Shown: positions 1 to 6,426 of the stretch, piece after piece
Position numbering within the stretch: the first letter of the stretch is position 1
How the letters are laid out: every line of letters begins with the position of its first letter
DNA from: an uncultured Clostridia bacterium
GTDB taxonomy: Bacteria; Bacillota; Clostridia; Christensenellales; Aristaeellaceae
NCBI GenBank assembly: GCA_937934775.1
Contig: CALGYL010000142.1
Location: 1 to 10,840 of the forward strand
DNA length: 10,840 nucleotides
Direction of reading: 5' to 3'
Notes under the pieces: model-generated
What the model was told of the DNA's origin: nothing
What the model saw: only the letters and a program-made list of their open reading frames with translations
Databases searched by the model: none
Made by a program: the position numbers and the translations under genes

Positions 1-1034
1 AGCAGCGAATCGGTCATCGGCGACAGCATCGAGAGCGCAACGGCTTCCAGTGCGACGCTGATGATCAGCACCGGAATGGCCGCGTCCTGCGGCGCCGCGA
101 GCAACAGACCCTGCGACAATGCGAACAGCCCCCAGGCAACCAGCATCGGGTTTTTAAAGCGGCTGAAGCGCAGGCGGGGCGCGATCAGAAAGATGCAGCC
201 TATGAGAACCAGCGATTTCAGCGTGGTGTACAGCGCCACATCGCCATTGGCAATGCCCAGATGCTTGGTGATGTACACTGCCCAGAAGGAGGTGTTCAGC
301 GTCGTGACCACCAGGAAGGAAGACAGAATGCCGATGGTCAGGATCATCCGCTTTTCGCTGATCATCCGCAAAAATACGTCCTTGCAACCCCAAATCAGCT
401 GCCAGACGCTTTGATCCTTGGTTTCCCGCATGCGCTTCATGCCCATCTCGGTCTCGGTCCCGACGCGGTAAAGGATGTAGAATTTGAGCGTCATGGAGAC
501 GCACGCAAACCCGTACAGCACCCGCATCGTGGGCACGACGCCGAAGGTATCCACCGCAAGTTTAGAAAGAGGTGCAAAGAACGCCGCCAGCAGGCCCATC
601 AGTTGCGTCAGCGAGAAGCAGCGCACCACCAATTCGTTGTCCGAGCCCTCGGTCAGAAGAAGGCCCCAGGAGTTGCCCGTCGTGCGCCAGAAGCCGTTGA
701 ACATCGCCGCAACGACAAACCACATGTAGTTCTGCGAGAACGCCCAGAGGAGCGTCGGGATCGTCCAGGCAATCACATCCACCACGAATGTGCAAAGCCT
801 ACGGCCCATCTTGTCGGCAAGCGGACCGCTGAGCACCGCGGCGAGAATCTGAATGATCAGGGAAATCGAGGTAACGTAGCCGATTTCAGCCGTCGTCAGG
901 CCCAGACCCACCATATACAGAGAGATGTACGGCAAATAAAGGTTATAAGGGATGCCCCATAGCGGCTCCGTCCAAAGGCAGGCCCGGGGATTGCCCTTTA
1001 CGTGCAGAAACGTGCCAATCATGCCTTTTTGCAT
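1..1034 (-). CDS. MFS transporter, partial (3' end beyond window)
   Basis: An integral membrane transporter of the major facilitator superfamily; the substrate cannot be told. 344 codons are visible, running off the left edge without a stop; family members are usually about 400 residues. Seen in the sequence: hydrophobic segments from about residue 27 onward, and at residues 70-79 the MFS motif A GPLADKMGRR in the loop after the second helix. A charged central loop at roughly 195-220 (TETEMGMKRMRETKDQ) fits the cytoplasmic link between the two six-helix halves. The ATG at 1034 is chosen because GGAGG (1041-1045) lies 6 nt upstream; a second in-frame ATG at 1022 is poorer. The start is 2 nt from the stop of the DUF554 gene and its ribosome binding site lies inside that gene, so the two are probably translationally coupled. 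Family assignment is secure; transport specificity is unknown. Confidence 0.88.
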   Translation of the reverse strand, partial: MQKGMIGTFLHVKGNPRACLWTEPLWGIPYNLYLPYISLYMVGLGLTTAEIGYVTSISLIIQILAAVLSGPLADKMGRRLCTFVVDVIAWTIPTLLWAFSQNYMWFVVAAMFNGFWRTTGNSWGLLLTEGSDNELVVRCFSLTQLMGLLAAFFAPLSKLAVDTFGVVPTMRVLYGFACVSMTLKFYILYRVGTETEMGMKRMRETKDQSVWQLIWGCKDVFLRMISEKRMILTIGILSSFLVVTTLNTSFWAVYITKHLGIANGDVALYTTLKSLVLIGCIFLIAPRLRFSRFKNPMLVAWGLFALSQGLLLAAPQDAAIPVLIISVALEAVALSMLSPMTDSL

Positions 1035-1036
1035 GC

Positions 1037-1750
1037 TCAGCCTCCGGTTACCATCGTTGAGATCCATTGGTACAGCGGGAGATAGACGATCGGAAGGAAA
1101 ATAGCGGGCAGCAGATTGGCCACCCGGATGCGGGTCTTCGTGGCCTCCAGCATGTTGAGGCCCAGCGCGATGATCAAAAGACCGCCGACAGCGCTCATCT
1201 CATTGATGACCGCACTCGATAAAACCGGCCCGACGATGTGGGCGGCCAGCGCGATGCCGCCCTGATATATGGTCAGCGGCACGAGGGAGAGAATGACGCC
1301 CGGACCCATCGCGGAAGCGAAGATCACCGACGAAACGCCGTCCAGCGCGGATTTGGCAAGCAGCGTGGACGCGTTTCCGGTAAGGCCCGCCTCCATCGAC
1401 CCGACCACCGCCATCGCGCCTACGCAAAACAAAAGCGTCGCGGTTACAAAACCCTCCGAAAAGCGGCTGTCATTGCCGCCGGAGAGTTTTTTCTGCGCAA
1501 TATCGCCCAGATGATCGAGGCGCTGCTCAATCTTGAGCGCTTCGCCGAGAACCGCGCCCAATACTATTGAGACAATCACGCACATCATGTCGGCGGTCTT
1601 GATCGCGTTCATAACACCGATGAGGAAGACGCACAGGGCCAAGCCCTGGCTTACGATACTTCGGAACCTTGTGGAAATGCCTCCCCGGAGCAGAAGACCG
1701 ATGAGGCCGCCAACCAGGACCGCGGCGGCATTGATCAAAACGCCATACAT
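1037..1750 (-). CDS. DUF554 family membrane protein (YqgA/YdfK-like)
   Basis: A 237-residue polytopic membrane protein of the DUF554 family, whose function is not established. Seen: the typical N-terminus MYGVLINAAAVLVGGLIGLL, a Gly/Ala-rich core with FCVGAMAVVGSMEAGL near residue 108 and KSALDGVSSVIFAS near residue 133, and a last helix ending in a short polar tail. Length and these motifs match the family throughout. The ATG at 1750 is chosen because the family normally begins like this; the nearest Shine-Dalgarno-like GGAAGG is 14 nt upstream, which is far, so translation may be modest. The gene lies 23 nt after the U-tract of the zinc-ribbon gene's terminator and has no clear promoter of its own. 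It is followed after 2 nt by the MFS gene, so the pair is probably one operon. I can suggest no substrate or role from sequence. Confidence 0.9.
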   Translation of the reverse strand: MYGVLINAAAVLVGGLIGLLLRGGISTRFRSIVSQGLALCVFLIGVMNAIKTADMMCVIVSIVLGAVLGEALKIEQRLDHLGDIAQKKLSGGNDSRFSEGFVTATLLFCVGAMAVVGSMEAGLTGNASTLLAKSALDGVSSVIFASAMGPGVILSLVPLTIYQGGIALAAHIVGPVLSSAVINEMSAVGGLLIIALGLNMLEATKTRIRVANLLPAIFLPIVYLPLYQWISTMVTGG

Positions 1751-1772
1751 ATCGGGTATCTTCGCCTTCCGT

Positions 1773-1807
1773 AAAAGAGCAGCGCAACCTTTTCGGCTGC
1801 GCTGCTC
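1773..1807 (-). terminator. Intrinsic terminator after the zinc-ribbon gene
   Basis: In the minus-strand transcript a 13-bp stem (arms 1795-1807 and 1777-1789, with one G-U pair) closes a GAAAA loop and is followed by UUUU (1776-1773). On the plus strand the wobble becomes an A-C mismatch and there is no T-run, so it works toward the left only. It begins 17 nt after the zinc-ribbon stop codon and ends 22 nt before the DUF554 start. Confidence 0.85.
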
Positions 1808-1824
1808 CGCTTGTCGTTCAGAAA

Positions 1825-2124
1825 TTAATAACGGCTCTGGCGCTGCGATTCAAAGCAATCGCGGCAGTAGACCGGACGATCGCCGCGCGGCTGAAACGGC
1901 ACCTGAGTGGGACGGCCGCAGCCATCGCACACGACGTCGTACATCGGACGATCATTGCCGCGGGAACCGCCGCCGCCGTTGGACTGACGACGATTGGCAC
2001 GGCAGCTGGGGCAACGGCCAGGCTCGTTCTGGAAGCCTTTGTCAGCGTAGAACTGCTGCTCAGAAGCGGTGAAAACGAACTCTGCGCCGCACTCACGGCA
2101 AGTCAAGGTTTTGTCCTGCATCAT
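1825..2124 (-). CDS. Small double zinc-ribbon protein
   Basis: A 99-residue soluble protein with two predicted zinc-binding modules. Seen: first module C9-x2-C12 (LTCRECGAEF) paired with C38-x2-C41 (GRCPSCR); a flexible linker of Gly, Ser, Arg and Asn at about 45-59; second module C66-x2-C69 (VVCDGCGRPTQVPF) paired with C87-x2-C90 (VYCRDCF). This two-part arrangement is a known family of uncharacterised zinc-ribbon proteins in Firmicutes and Chloroflexi; nucleic-acid binding is a plausible guess, not shown. The frame stays open upstream to an ATG at 2232, but that start has no ribosome binding site. The ATG at 2124 has AGGAGGG 9 nt upstream and begins just before the conserved MQDKTLTC, so it is preferred. 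An adjacent ATG at 2121 is equally possible. The gene has its own promoter and terminator and so is probably monocistronic. Confidence 0.85.
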   Translation of the reverse strand: MMQDKTLTCRECGAEFVFTASEQQFYADKGFQNEPGRCPSCRANRRQSNGGGGSRGNDRPMYDVVCDGCGRPTQVPFQPRGDRPVYCRDCFESQRQSRY

Positions 2125-2133
2125 AGAAAAGAA

Positions 2134-2140
2134 CCCTCCT
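2134..2140 (-). promoter_or_regulatory. Ribosome binding site of the zinc-ribbon gene
   Basis: AGGAGGG lies 9 nt before the ATG at 2124. It decides the start, because the longer in-frame start at 2232 has only AGCCCAGA before it. Confidence 0.8.
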
Positions 2141-2247
2141 AATTTTCGCCCTTTGATGACCTTCCCTGATTCTCCGAGTCCTGTCATCGGCAGAGCTACC
2201 ACCGGAGGGATACGGGACAAAGGTATGTTCATTCTGGGCTATTACGT

Positions 2248-2276
2248 ATTATAGCACAATCGGTATCCGGACGCAA
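2248..2276 (-). promoter_or_regulatory. Sigma-A-type promoter of the zinc-ribbon gene (extended -10)
   Basis: Minus strand: -35 TTGCGT (2276-2271), 17-bp spacer, -10 TATAAT (2253-2248), with TGC directly before the -10 as an extended -10 element. Transcription should start near 2241, giving a leader of about 115 nt before the ATG at 2124. It sits in the gap after ricT, for which I see no clear terminator, so some ricT read-through into this gene is possible. Confidence 0.75.
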
Positions 2277-2292
2277 GTCCCGATTAAAAAAT

Positions 2293-3438
2293 TTACTCGG
2301 ATTTTTGTCTGTTTTCCGCCTTATTCTCCGGCTTATGGGCATGAAAGTGTCGGTGCGGCGGCTGCGAAGGCGCCTTGGGCGGCTCCGCTTCCGGCTTCGC
2401 CGTGGTAATATTGTCGAAGTACTGGTCTGTGTTCATCTGCTTGGGCCCCTTGGGATGCAGTATGCGGCGGCGCGGCTTTTCGGTCTTTTCAGCCTCGGCC
2501 TCCCCTTCCTTCTCCGCCTTGGGCGGTTCCTTGGCGCGTCCGCGATTCTTCTGGTTGCGGACATCCTGACGGGCGGCAATCTCGTCCGCGGTCAGTTGCA
2601 CGGGCTGGCCGGGCGCATGCTGCGTCGAGTGCACCGGCTTCTGAACCTGCTCCAGCGTATATTCCCGGTACTCGTAGCCGTCGTCCGTGCGCATGCGGAC
2701 GCGCACCTTCTCGCGAATCACGTTGATATCGCTGATGACACCGATGCCGTCGGGCGTAAGACACTCGCGGCCCACCTTGGGCAGCTTCTTCAGCGTGGAC
2801 TCGTAATAGTCCTGTTCGTACTTGAGGCAGCACATGAGCCGCCCGCACTGGCCGGAAATCTTCGTGGGATTGAGCGATAGGTTCTGTTCCTTGGCCATCT
2901 TGATGGAGACGGGCTGGAAATCGCCCAGAAAGGTACCGCAGCAGATGGGCCGACCGCAGGAGCCCAGCCCACCCAACATCTTTGCCTCGTCGCGCACTCC
3001 GATCTGGCGAAGCTCGATGCGCATCTTGAACACACCGGCCAGATCCTTCACCAATTCACGGAAGTCTACGCGCCCGTTGGCGGTAAAGTAGAAGATGATC
3101 TTGTTGCCTTCGAACGTGTATTCCACGTCGACCAGCTTCATCTCCAGTTTATAATGGGCGACGCGGTCCTGACAGATGTGCAGCGCCTCTTTTTCCTTCA
3201 GCGCGTTGGCTTCGGTGCGCCGGATGTCCTCTTCCACCGCCATGCGCAGCACCTTCTTGAGCGGGGCTACGATCTGGCTGTCGTCCACCTCCCGCGCGCC
3301 GGTCACCACTTCGCCCAACTCAACGCCGCGGGATGTTTCCACCACCGCGTACTCGCCGGGATTGGGCCACACCTCGCCGGGATCAAAATAATATACCTTG
3401 CCCGCTTTTTTAAAGCGGATACCGATCACTGTTGCCAT
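2293..3438 (-). CDS. ricT: RicT/YaaT, PSP1-domain protein
   Basis: 381 residues, homologous to Bacillus subtilis RicT (YaaT). There it works with RicA and RicF as an iron-sulphur complex that promotes RNase Y-dependent mRNA processing and affects Spo0A phosphorylation, competence and biofilm formation. Seen: N-terminal MATVIGIRFKKAGKVYYFD; PSP1 core about 60-145; two cysteine-rich clusters, GSCGRPICCGTF (C161, C166, C167) and GQCGRLMCCLKYE (C198, C203, C204), typical of the family; a conserved region ending about 266. After that comes an unusual tail of some 115 residues rich in Lys, Glu, Pro and Gln, with a His-rich stretch (PPHRHFHAHKP) near 360-370; the B. subtilis protein is only about 275 residues. 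The start at 3438 has GAGAGGA 8 nt upstream and overlaps the holB end by 13 nt, which suggests translational coupling. Assignment is firm; the role of the tail is unknown. Confidence 0.95.
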   Translation of the reverse strand: MATVIGIRFKKAGKVYYFDPGEVWPNPGEYAVVETSRGVELGEVVTGAREVDDSQIVAPLKKVLRMAVEEDIRRTEANALKEKEALHICQDRVAHYKLEMKLVDVEYTFEGNKIIFYFTANGRVDFRELVKDLAGVFKMRIELRQIGVRDEAKMLGGLGSCGRPICCGTFLGDFQPVSIKMAKEQNLSLNPTKISGQCGRLMCCLKYEQDYYESTLKKLPKVGRECLTPDGIGVISDINVIREKVRVRMRTDDGYEYREYTLEQVQKPVHSTQHAPGQPVQLTADEIAARQDVRNQKNRGRAKEPPKAEKEGEAEAEKTEKPRRRILHPKGPKQMNTDQYFDNITTAKPEAEPPKAPSQPPHRHFHAHKPENKAENRQKSE

Positions 3439-4382
3439 GGTATCGATCCTCTCAGGCTATCAAAATACATCATTTCCAATACGGTCTGCCATGAAACATT
3501 GGCGTTCAGTTTCTGTCTGGCGGAGAGAACGCCGAAAAGCAGCGCTTCCCCGTCGACCGGGATGTTGGGGGGGATCAAACCTGACGGCCTGTCCGGCATC
3601 CCTGCGGCTTCACGCACCAGAAACCGGGCGATCGATTCCAGAATCTCCAGAATCTGCGGCGCGCCTTCCTTGTCTTGCGCCAGTTTCTGGGCGGCTTCCG
3701 CCACAGCCCAAGGGCCTCTGAGCGCCATGAGCGAGTCCACCACCCGTTCGCGCAGCGACCAGTAACCCATATCCTTCAGCTGTTCGAGGCCTCTTCCGAT
3801 CGACCCGGAAGCGGCCGAAGCGGCGAGCGCCGCCCGGGCCGGCTCCGCGCCAAGCGCTGTCAACGCCCGCTGAGCCGCATCTATCGGTACCGGACGGAAG
3901 CGCTCGTGCCGGCAGCGTGAAACGACCGTGGGCAGAAGCTGCGAAGGCGTCGTTGTCAAAAGAAAAAACACCGCGCCGCCCGGCGGCGTTTCCAACGTCT
4001 TAAGAAGCGCGTTCTGCGCTTGCGGCGTCATCTTTTCTGCATTGTCGATCACCACGGTGTGACGGCCCCCCTCAAAGGGCTTGACAGACACTCGCTGGAT
4101 CAATTCCCGCACCTCGTCCACGCCGATGGACCGCCCGGAGGCACTCAAAACCACGTGATCCGGATGCGTTCCGGCCAGCATGCGCTTGCAGGGCGGGCAC
4201 TGATCACATGGTTTGACTGCGCCCGCGCAATGAACCGCGCGGGCGCAAATCTCCGAAGCCGTCCGCTTGCCCGTTCCGGCTGGGCCGGAAAACAGGTAGG
4301 CGTGCACGAACCGTCCTGCGTTAAACTCGGCGCGCAACGGACCGATCAAGTCGTCGAGCCCGATGAATTGGTCGAAATTCAT
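3426..4382 (-). CDS. holB: DNA polymerase III delta prime subunit
   Basis: 318 residues. Delta prime is part of the AAA+ clamp loader that opens and loads the beta sliding clamp at primed DNA. Seen: Walker A GPAGTGKR (33-40); a four-cysteine zinc module C52, C59, C62, C65; a Walker B-like VVIDNAEKM (110-118); the conserved NALLKTLETPP (124-134); and the SRC motif at 155-157, the arginine-finger motif of clamp-loader subunits. A helical C-terminal collar domain follows. Delta prime of Escherichia coli lacks a working P-loop, whereas this one has a canonical one, so nucleotide binding is possible. The frame is open to 4550, but the extra N-terminal stretch overlaps darA and is Arg/Ser/Pro-rich. 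The ATG at 4382 has GGTGG 4 nt upstream and lies 13 nt after the darA stop, so it is preferred. The 3' end overlaps ricT by 13 nt. Confidence 0.93.
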   Translation of the reverse strand: MNFDQFIGLDDLIGPLRAEFNAGRFVHAYLFSGPAGTGKRTASEICARAVHCAGAVKPCDQCPPCKRMLAGTHPDHVVLSASGRSIGVDEVRELIQRVSVKPFEGGRHTVVIDNAEKMTPQAQNALLKTLETPPGGAVFFLLTTTPSQLLPTVVSRCRHERFRPVPIDAAQRALTALGAEPARAALAASAASGSIGRGLEQLKDMGYWSLRERVVDSLMALRGPWAVAEAAQKLAQDKEGAPQILEILESIARFLVREAAGMPDRPSGLIPPNIPVDGEALLFGVLSARQKLNANVSWQTVLEMMYFDSLRGSIPWQQ

Positions 4383-4395
4383 TGTTCCACCGCGG

Positions 4396-4725
4396 TCAAA
4401 TCTTAATAAACTGCTCGACGTCGAGCACGAAGATGGTCGCGCCGCCCACCATGACCTCGATGGGATACGGCACATAGACGCCGGCAGCGCCGGCCATGGG
4501 CGAAGGCGCGGTAGCAACCTGCTTTCTGCTCTTGCAGACGCGTTCGACAATTTTCATGGCGCCCTCGTATTTGTCGCTGTCCACACCGATCAAAAGCGTC
4601 GTATTTCCCGCGCGCAGGAATCCGCCTGTTGTAGCAAGTTTGGTCACCCCGTACCCCTCGTTCATCAGGGTATTGACGAGCCTGCCGGCGTCTTCATCCT
4701 GTACGATGGCGATGATCAGCTTCAT
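4396..4725 (-). CDS. darA: Cyclic di-AMP receptor DarA (PstA/YaaQ)
   Basis: 109 residues. DarA/PstA is a small PII-like trimeric cytosolic protein that binds cyclic di-AMP, the second messenger for potassium and osmotic balance and cell-wall state; its downstream target is not settled. Seen: the conserved N-terminus MKLIIAIVQDEDAGRL, the signature VTKLATTGGFLRAGNTT (about 27-43), LIGVDSDKYE, a T-loop-like variable segment about 74-90, and a C-terminal beta strand with VGGATIFVLDVEQF. Length matches the family. The frame extends to 4827, but that region contains the promoter and a terminator. The ATG at 4725 has AAAAGGAGG ending 10 nt upstream and begins the conserved sequence. It is the first gene of the darA-holB-ricT operon. 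In B. subtilis the same order includes yaaR between darA and holB; here only 13 nt separate them. Confidence 0.94.
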   Translation of the reverse strand: MKLIIAIVQDEDAGRLVNTLMNEGYGVTKLATTGGFLRAGNTTLLIGVDSDKYEGAMKIVERVCKSRKQVATAPSPMAGAAGVYVPYPIEVMVGGATIFVLDVEQFIKI

Positions 4726-4745
4726 CGCATCTTCGCCTCCTTTTC

Positions 4746-4761
4746 TTTGAGTTCCCTCAAA
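4746..4761. repeat. Perfect inverted repeat at the darA transcription start
   Basis: Arms TTTGAG and CTCAAA (6 bp each) flank a 4-bp centre TTCC. The predicted transcription start (about 4758) falls inside it. A full RNA hairpin would therefore be cut short, so an operator in DNA is more likely than a structured leader. No regulator can be named. Confidence 0.5.
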
Positions 4762-4764
4762 ACG

Positions 4765-4793
4765 ATTATATACTAGAAGGATCGAAAAAGCAA
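4765..4793 (-). promoter_or_regulatory. Sigma-A-type promoter of darA-holB-ricT
   Basis: Minus strand: -35 TTGCTT (4793-4788), 17-bp spacer, -10 TATAAT (4770-4765). The expected start is near 4758, leaving a leader of about 33 nt with a strong AAAAGGAGG. The -35 hexamer is part of the U-rich tail of the spoIVA terminator. Confidence 0.8.
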
Positions 4794-4815
4794 GCGCAGC
4801 CGTTTCCGGCCGCGC
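4785..4815 (-). terminator. Intrinsic terminator downstream of spoIVA
   Basis: In the minus-strand transcript a 9-bp GC-rich stem (arms 4815-4807 and 4802-4794, one G-U pair) closes a GAAA tetraloop and is followed by UUGCUUUUU (4793-4785). It lies 135 nt after the spoIVA stop and immediately before the darA promoter, whose -35 box is inside its tail. The plus strand has no T-run. Confidence 0.8.
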
Positions 4816-4879
4816 CCAGGCTGTCAAAAAAGACCCTGTGAGGCTTCAAGCGTGCCCGCGGCGTGTACTGTGGGGGACG

Positions 4880-4933
4880 TGTTTCCACCAGCGGTATGGT
4901 AACTTGCGGTGGAAACAATACCTTGGTACCGCT
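4880..4933. repeat. Two interlocking inverted repeats in the spoIVA 3' region
   Basis: One pair of perfect 10-bp arms, TGTTTCCACC (4880-4889) and GGTGGAAACA (4908-4917), has an 18-bp loop. A second pair of perfect 7-bp arms, AGCGGTA (4890-4896) and TACCGCT (4927-4933), has one arm in that loop and one outside it. The stems therefore cross. There is no T-run, so this is not an ordinary terminator. It starts 17 bp after the spoIVA stop. The rest of the 4816-4950 gap shows nothing else I recognise. Confidence 0.6.
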
Positions 4934-4950
4934 TCCGCGGCGCTTTCCCG

Positions 4951-6426
4951 CTAAAGAAGGATGCAGATCATGCCGCCGCTGCCTTCGTTGATGATCCTGC
5001 CAAGCGTATCCTGCAGCTTGTCGCGCACGTTTTCGGGCATTCTGGTGAGTTTGGTGGCCAAGCCCTCCCGCACCAGTTCTCCAAGCGACTTCCCAAACAG
5101 ATTGGACGCCCAAAGGCTGGAAGGATCGGCTTCAAATCCGCTCAGCAGGTAGTTGACCAGCTCTTCCGACTGATGCTCGCTGCCCACCGTCGGGCTGACC
5201 TCGGTCTTGATGTCGACGCGGATCATGTGCAGCGAAGGCGCACTGGCCCGAAGCTTAACGCCGAACGCGCCGCCCTGGCGCACGATCTCCGGCTGTTCCA
5301 GCTTCAGTTCAGACATCTCCGGCGCCACCAGCCCGTAGCCGGTCTCCCGCACGCTGGCGAGGGCCTGCGAAACCCTGTCATACTCCCGCTTGGCGGAGGC
5401 CAGTTCGGTCATCAGCTTCAGAAGGTGCTCCTCACCCGTCACCTGGGTTCCGCTGGCCTCGCTGAGCACATGATAGAACAGCCCTTCCTGAGGCAGGATG
5501 CGGTAGTCCAGCGCGCCTTCGCCCAGCCGGATTCCCTCGGAAGAGGCCGACTGGATGTACTCGTTCTGCTGGAACACCTCTTTCAGCGTTCCGTGGTCGC
5601 GCACCCGCTTCATCGCCTTGGCCGCTTTTTCTGCCGACGCCATCACCGATTGGATCAGATAGTGGTCTGTGGGCAGCGCGGTCATCCATTCGGGCATCGA
5701 AAGCCGCGCCTCGGTCAGCGGGAATTCAAACAGCAGCTTCTCAAGCAAGCTGTTCATGTCTGCCTCGGCCATCTGGGTGACATCGGCCGCGACGGCAGGC
5801 ACGTCGTACTTTTCTTCCAGAGAAGCGCGCAGTGTCTGCGCTTCCGGGGATGCGGGCTGCGAAGTGTTGACCAGTACGACAAAGGGCTTGCCCAGCGCCT
5901 TGAGCTCCCGGACGACCCGCTCCTCCGCGTCCACATAGGCGGTGCGGGGCAGGTCCACGATGGAGCCGTCGGTGGTCACTACGACGCCCAGCGTCGCGTG
6001 GTCCTGAATCACCTTGCGCGTGCCCAGTTCCGCCGCGCGCTCAAAGGGGATGTCGTGATCGAACCAGGGGGTACGCACCATCCGGGCGCTCTCCCCTTCT
6101 TCCAGGCCCAGGACGCCCCGGACCAGGTAGCCGACGCAATCGACCAGGCGTACCCGGAAGGACGCGTTGTCCTTCAGGCGCACCTCCACCGCCTCGTCAG
6201 GCACGAAGTTGGGCTGCGTGGTCATGATGGTCTTGCCCGCACCGCTCTGGGGCAGTTCATCCACCGCGCGTTCGCGGCGGTTCACATCCTCGATGCCCGG
6301 GAGCACCATCAGTTCCATAAAGCGCTTGATAAAGGTCGATTTGCCGGTGCGCACCGGCCCGACCACGCCGATGTAGATATCGCCGTTGCATCTTCCGGCA
6401 ATGTCCCGATACAGATTCGTCTCCAT
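4951..6426 (-). CDS. spoIVA: Stage IV sporulation protein A, spore coat morphogenetic ATPase
   Basis: 491 residues, colinear with Bacillus subtilis SpoIVA (492). In the mother cell, SpoIVA is recruited by SpoVM to the forespore outer membrane and polymerises with ATP hydrolysis into the basement layer of the coat; it is also needed for cortex formation. Seen: N-terminal TRAFAC-like GTPase-fold domain with Walker A GPVRTGKST (23-31), the DELPQSGAGKTIMTTQP block at 56-72 holding the sensor threonines T69/T70, and Walker B-like RLVDCVGY with D96; a middle domain; and the highly conserved C-terminal end with RIINEGSGG and a short hydrophobic tail. The start at 6426 has AAGGAGG 7 nt upstream; the in-frame ATG at 6489 falls within the likely promoter and gives a non-conserved extension. 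It lies between folT and darA on the same strand. It marks the organism as an endospore former. Confidence 0.97.
   Translation of the reverse strand: METNLYRDIAGRCNGDIYIGVVGPVRTGKSTFIKRFMELMVLPGIEDVNRRERAVDELPQSGAGKTIMTTQPNFVPDEAVEVRLKDNASFRVRLVDCVGYLVRGVLGLEEGESARMVRTPWFDHDIPFERAAELGTRKVIQDHATLGVVVTTDGSIVDLPRTAYVDAEERVVRELKALGKPFVVLVNTSQPASPEAQTLRASLEEKYDVPAVAADVTQMAEADMNSLLEKLLFEFPLTEARLSMPEWMTALPTDHYLIQSVMASAEKAAKAMKRVRDHGTLKEVFQQNEYIQSASSEGIRLGEGALDYRILPQEGLFYHVLSEASGTQVTGEEHLLKLMTELASAKREYDRVSQALASVRETGYGLVAPEMSELKLEQPEIVRQGGAFGVKLRASAPSLHMIRVDIKTEVSPTVGSEHQSEELVNYLLSGFEADPSSLWASNLFGKSLGELVREGLATKLTRMPENVRDKLQDTLGRIINEGSGGMICILL

Noticed and set aside
261..962. 233-codon His/Arg-rich plus-strand frame
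   Set aside because: Antisense to the MFS transporter, which has clear helices and motif A. No family resemblance.
2125..2232. N-terminal extension of the zinc-ribbon protein, or a leader peptide starting at 2232
   Set aside because: No ribosome binding site at 2232 and no family match; the start at 2124 is far better supported. It remains a leader RNA.
2141..2245. Known riboswitch (c-di-GMP-I, TPP, guanidine) in the zinc-ribbon leader
   Set aside because: Short resemblances such as GGUAGC...GCCGAUG were seen, but the conserved partner segments of these riboswitches are missing.
2305..2880. 191-codon Leu/Arg-rich plus-strand frame that looks membrane-like
   Set aside because: Antisense to the Lys/Glu-rich ricT tail and core; Lys and Glu codons read backwards give Leu and Phe codons. 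No ribosome binding site of note.
4383..4550. N-terminal extension of holB
   Set aside because: The 56 extra residues overlap darA, are Arg/Ser/Pro-rich and not family-like; the ATG at 4382 has a ribosome binding site and begins the conserved part.
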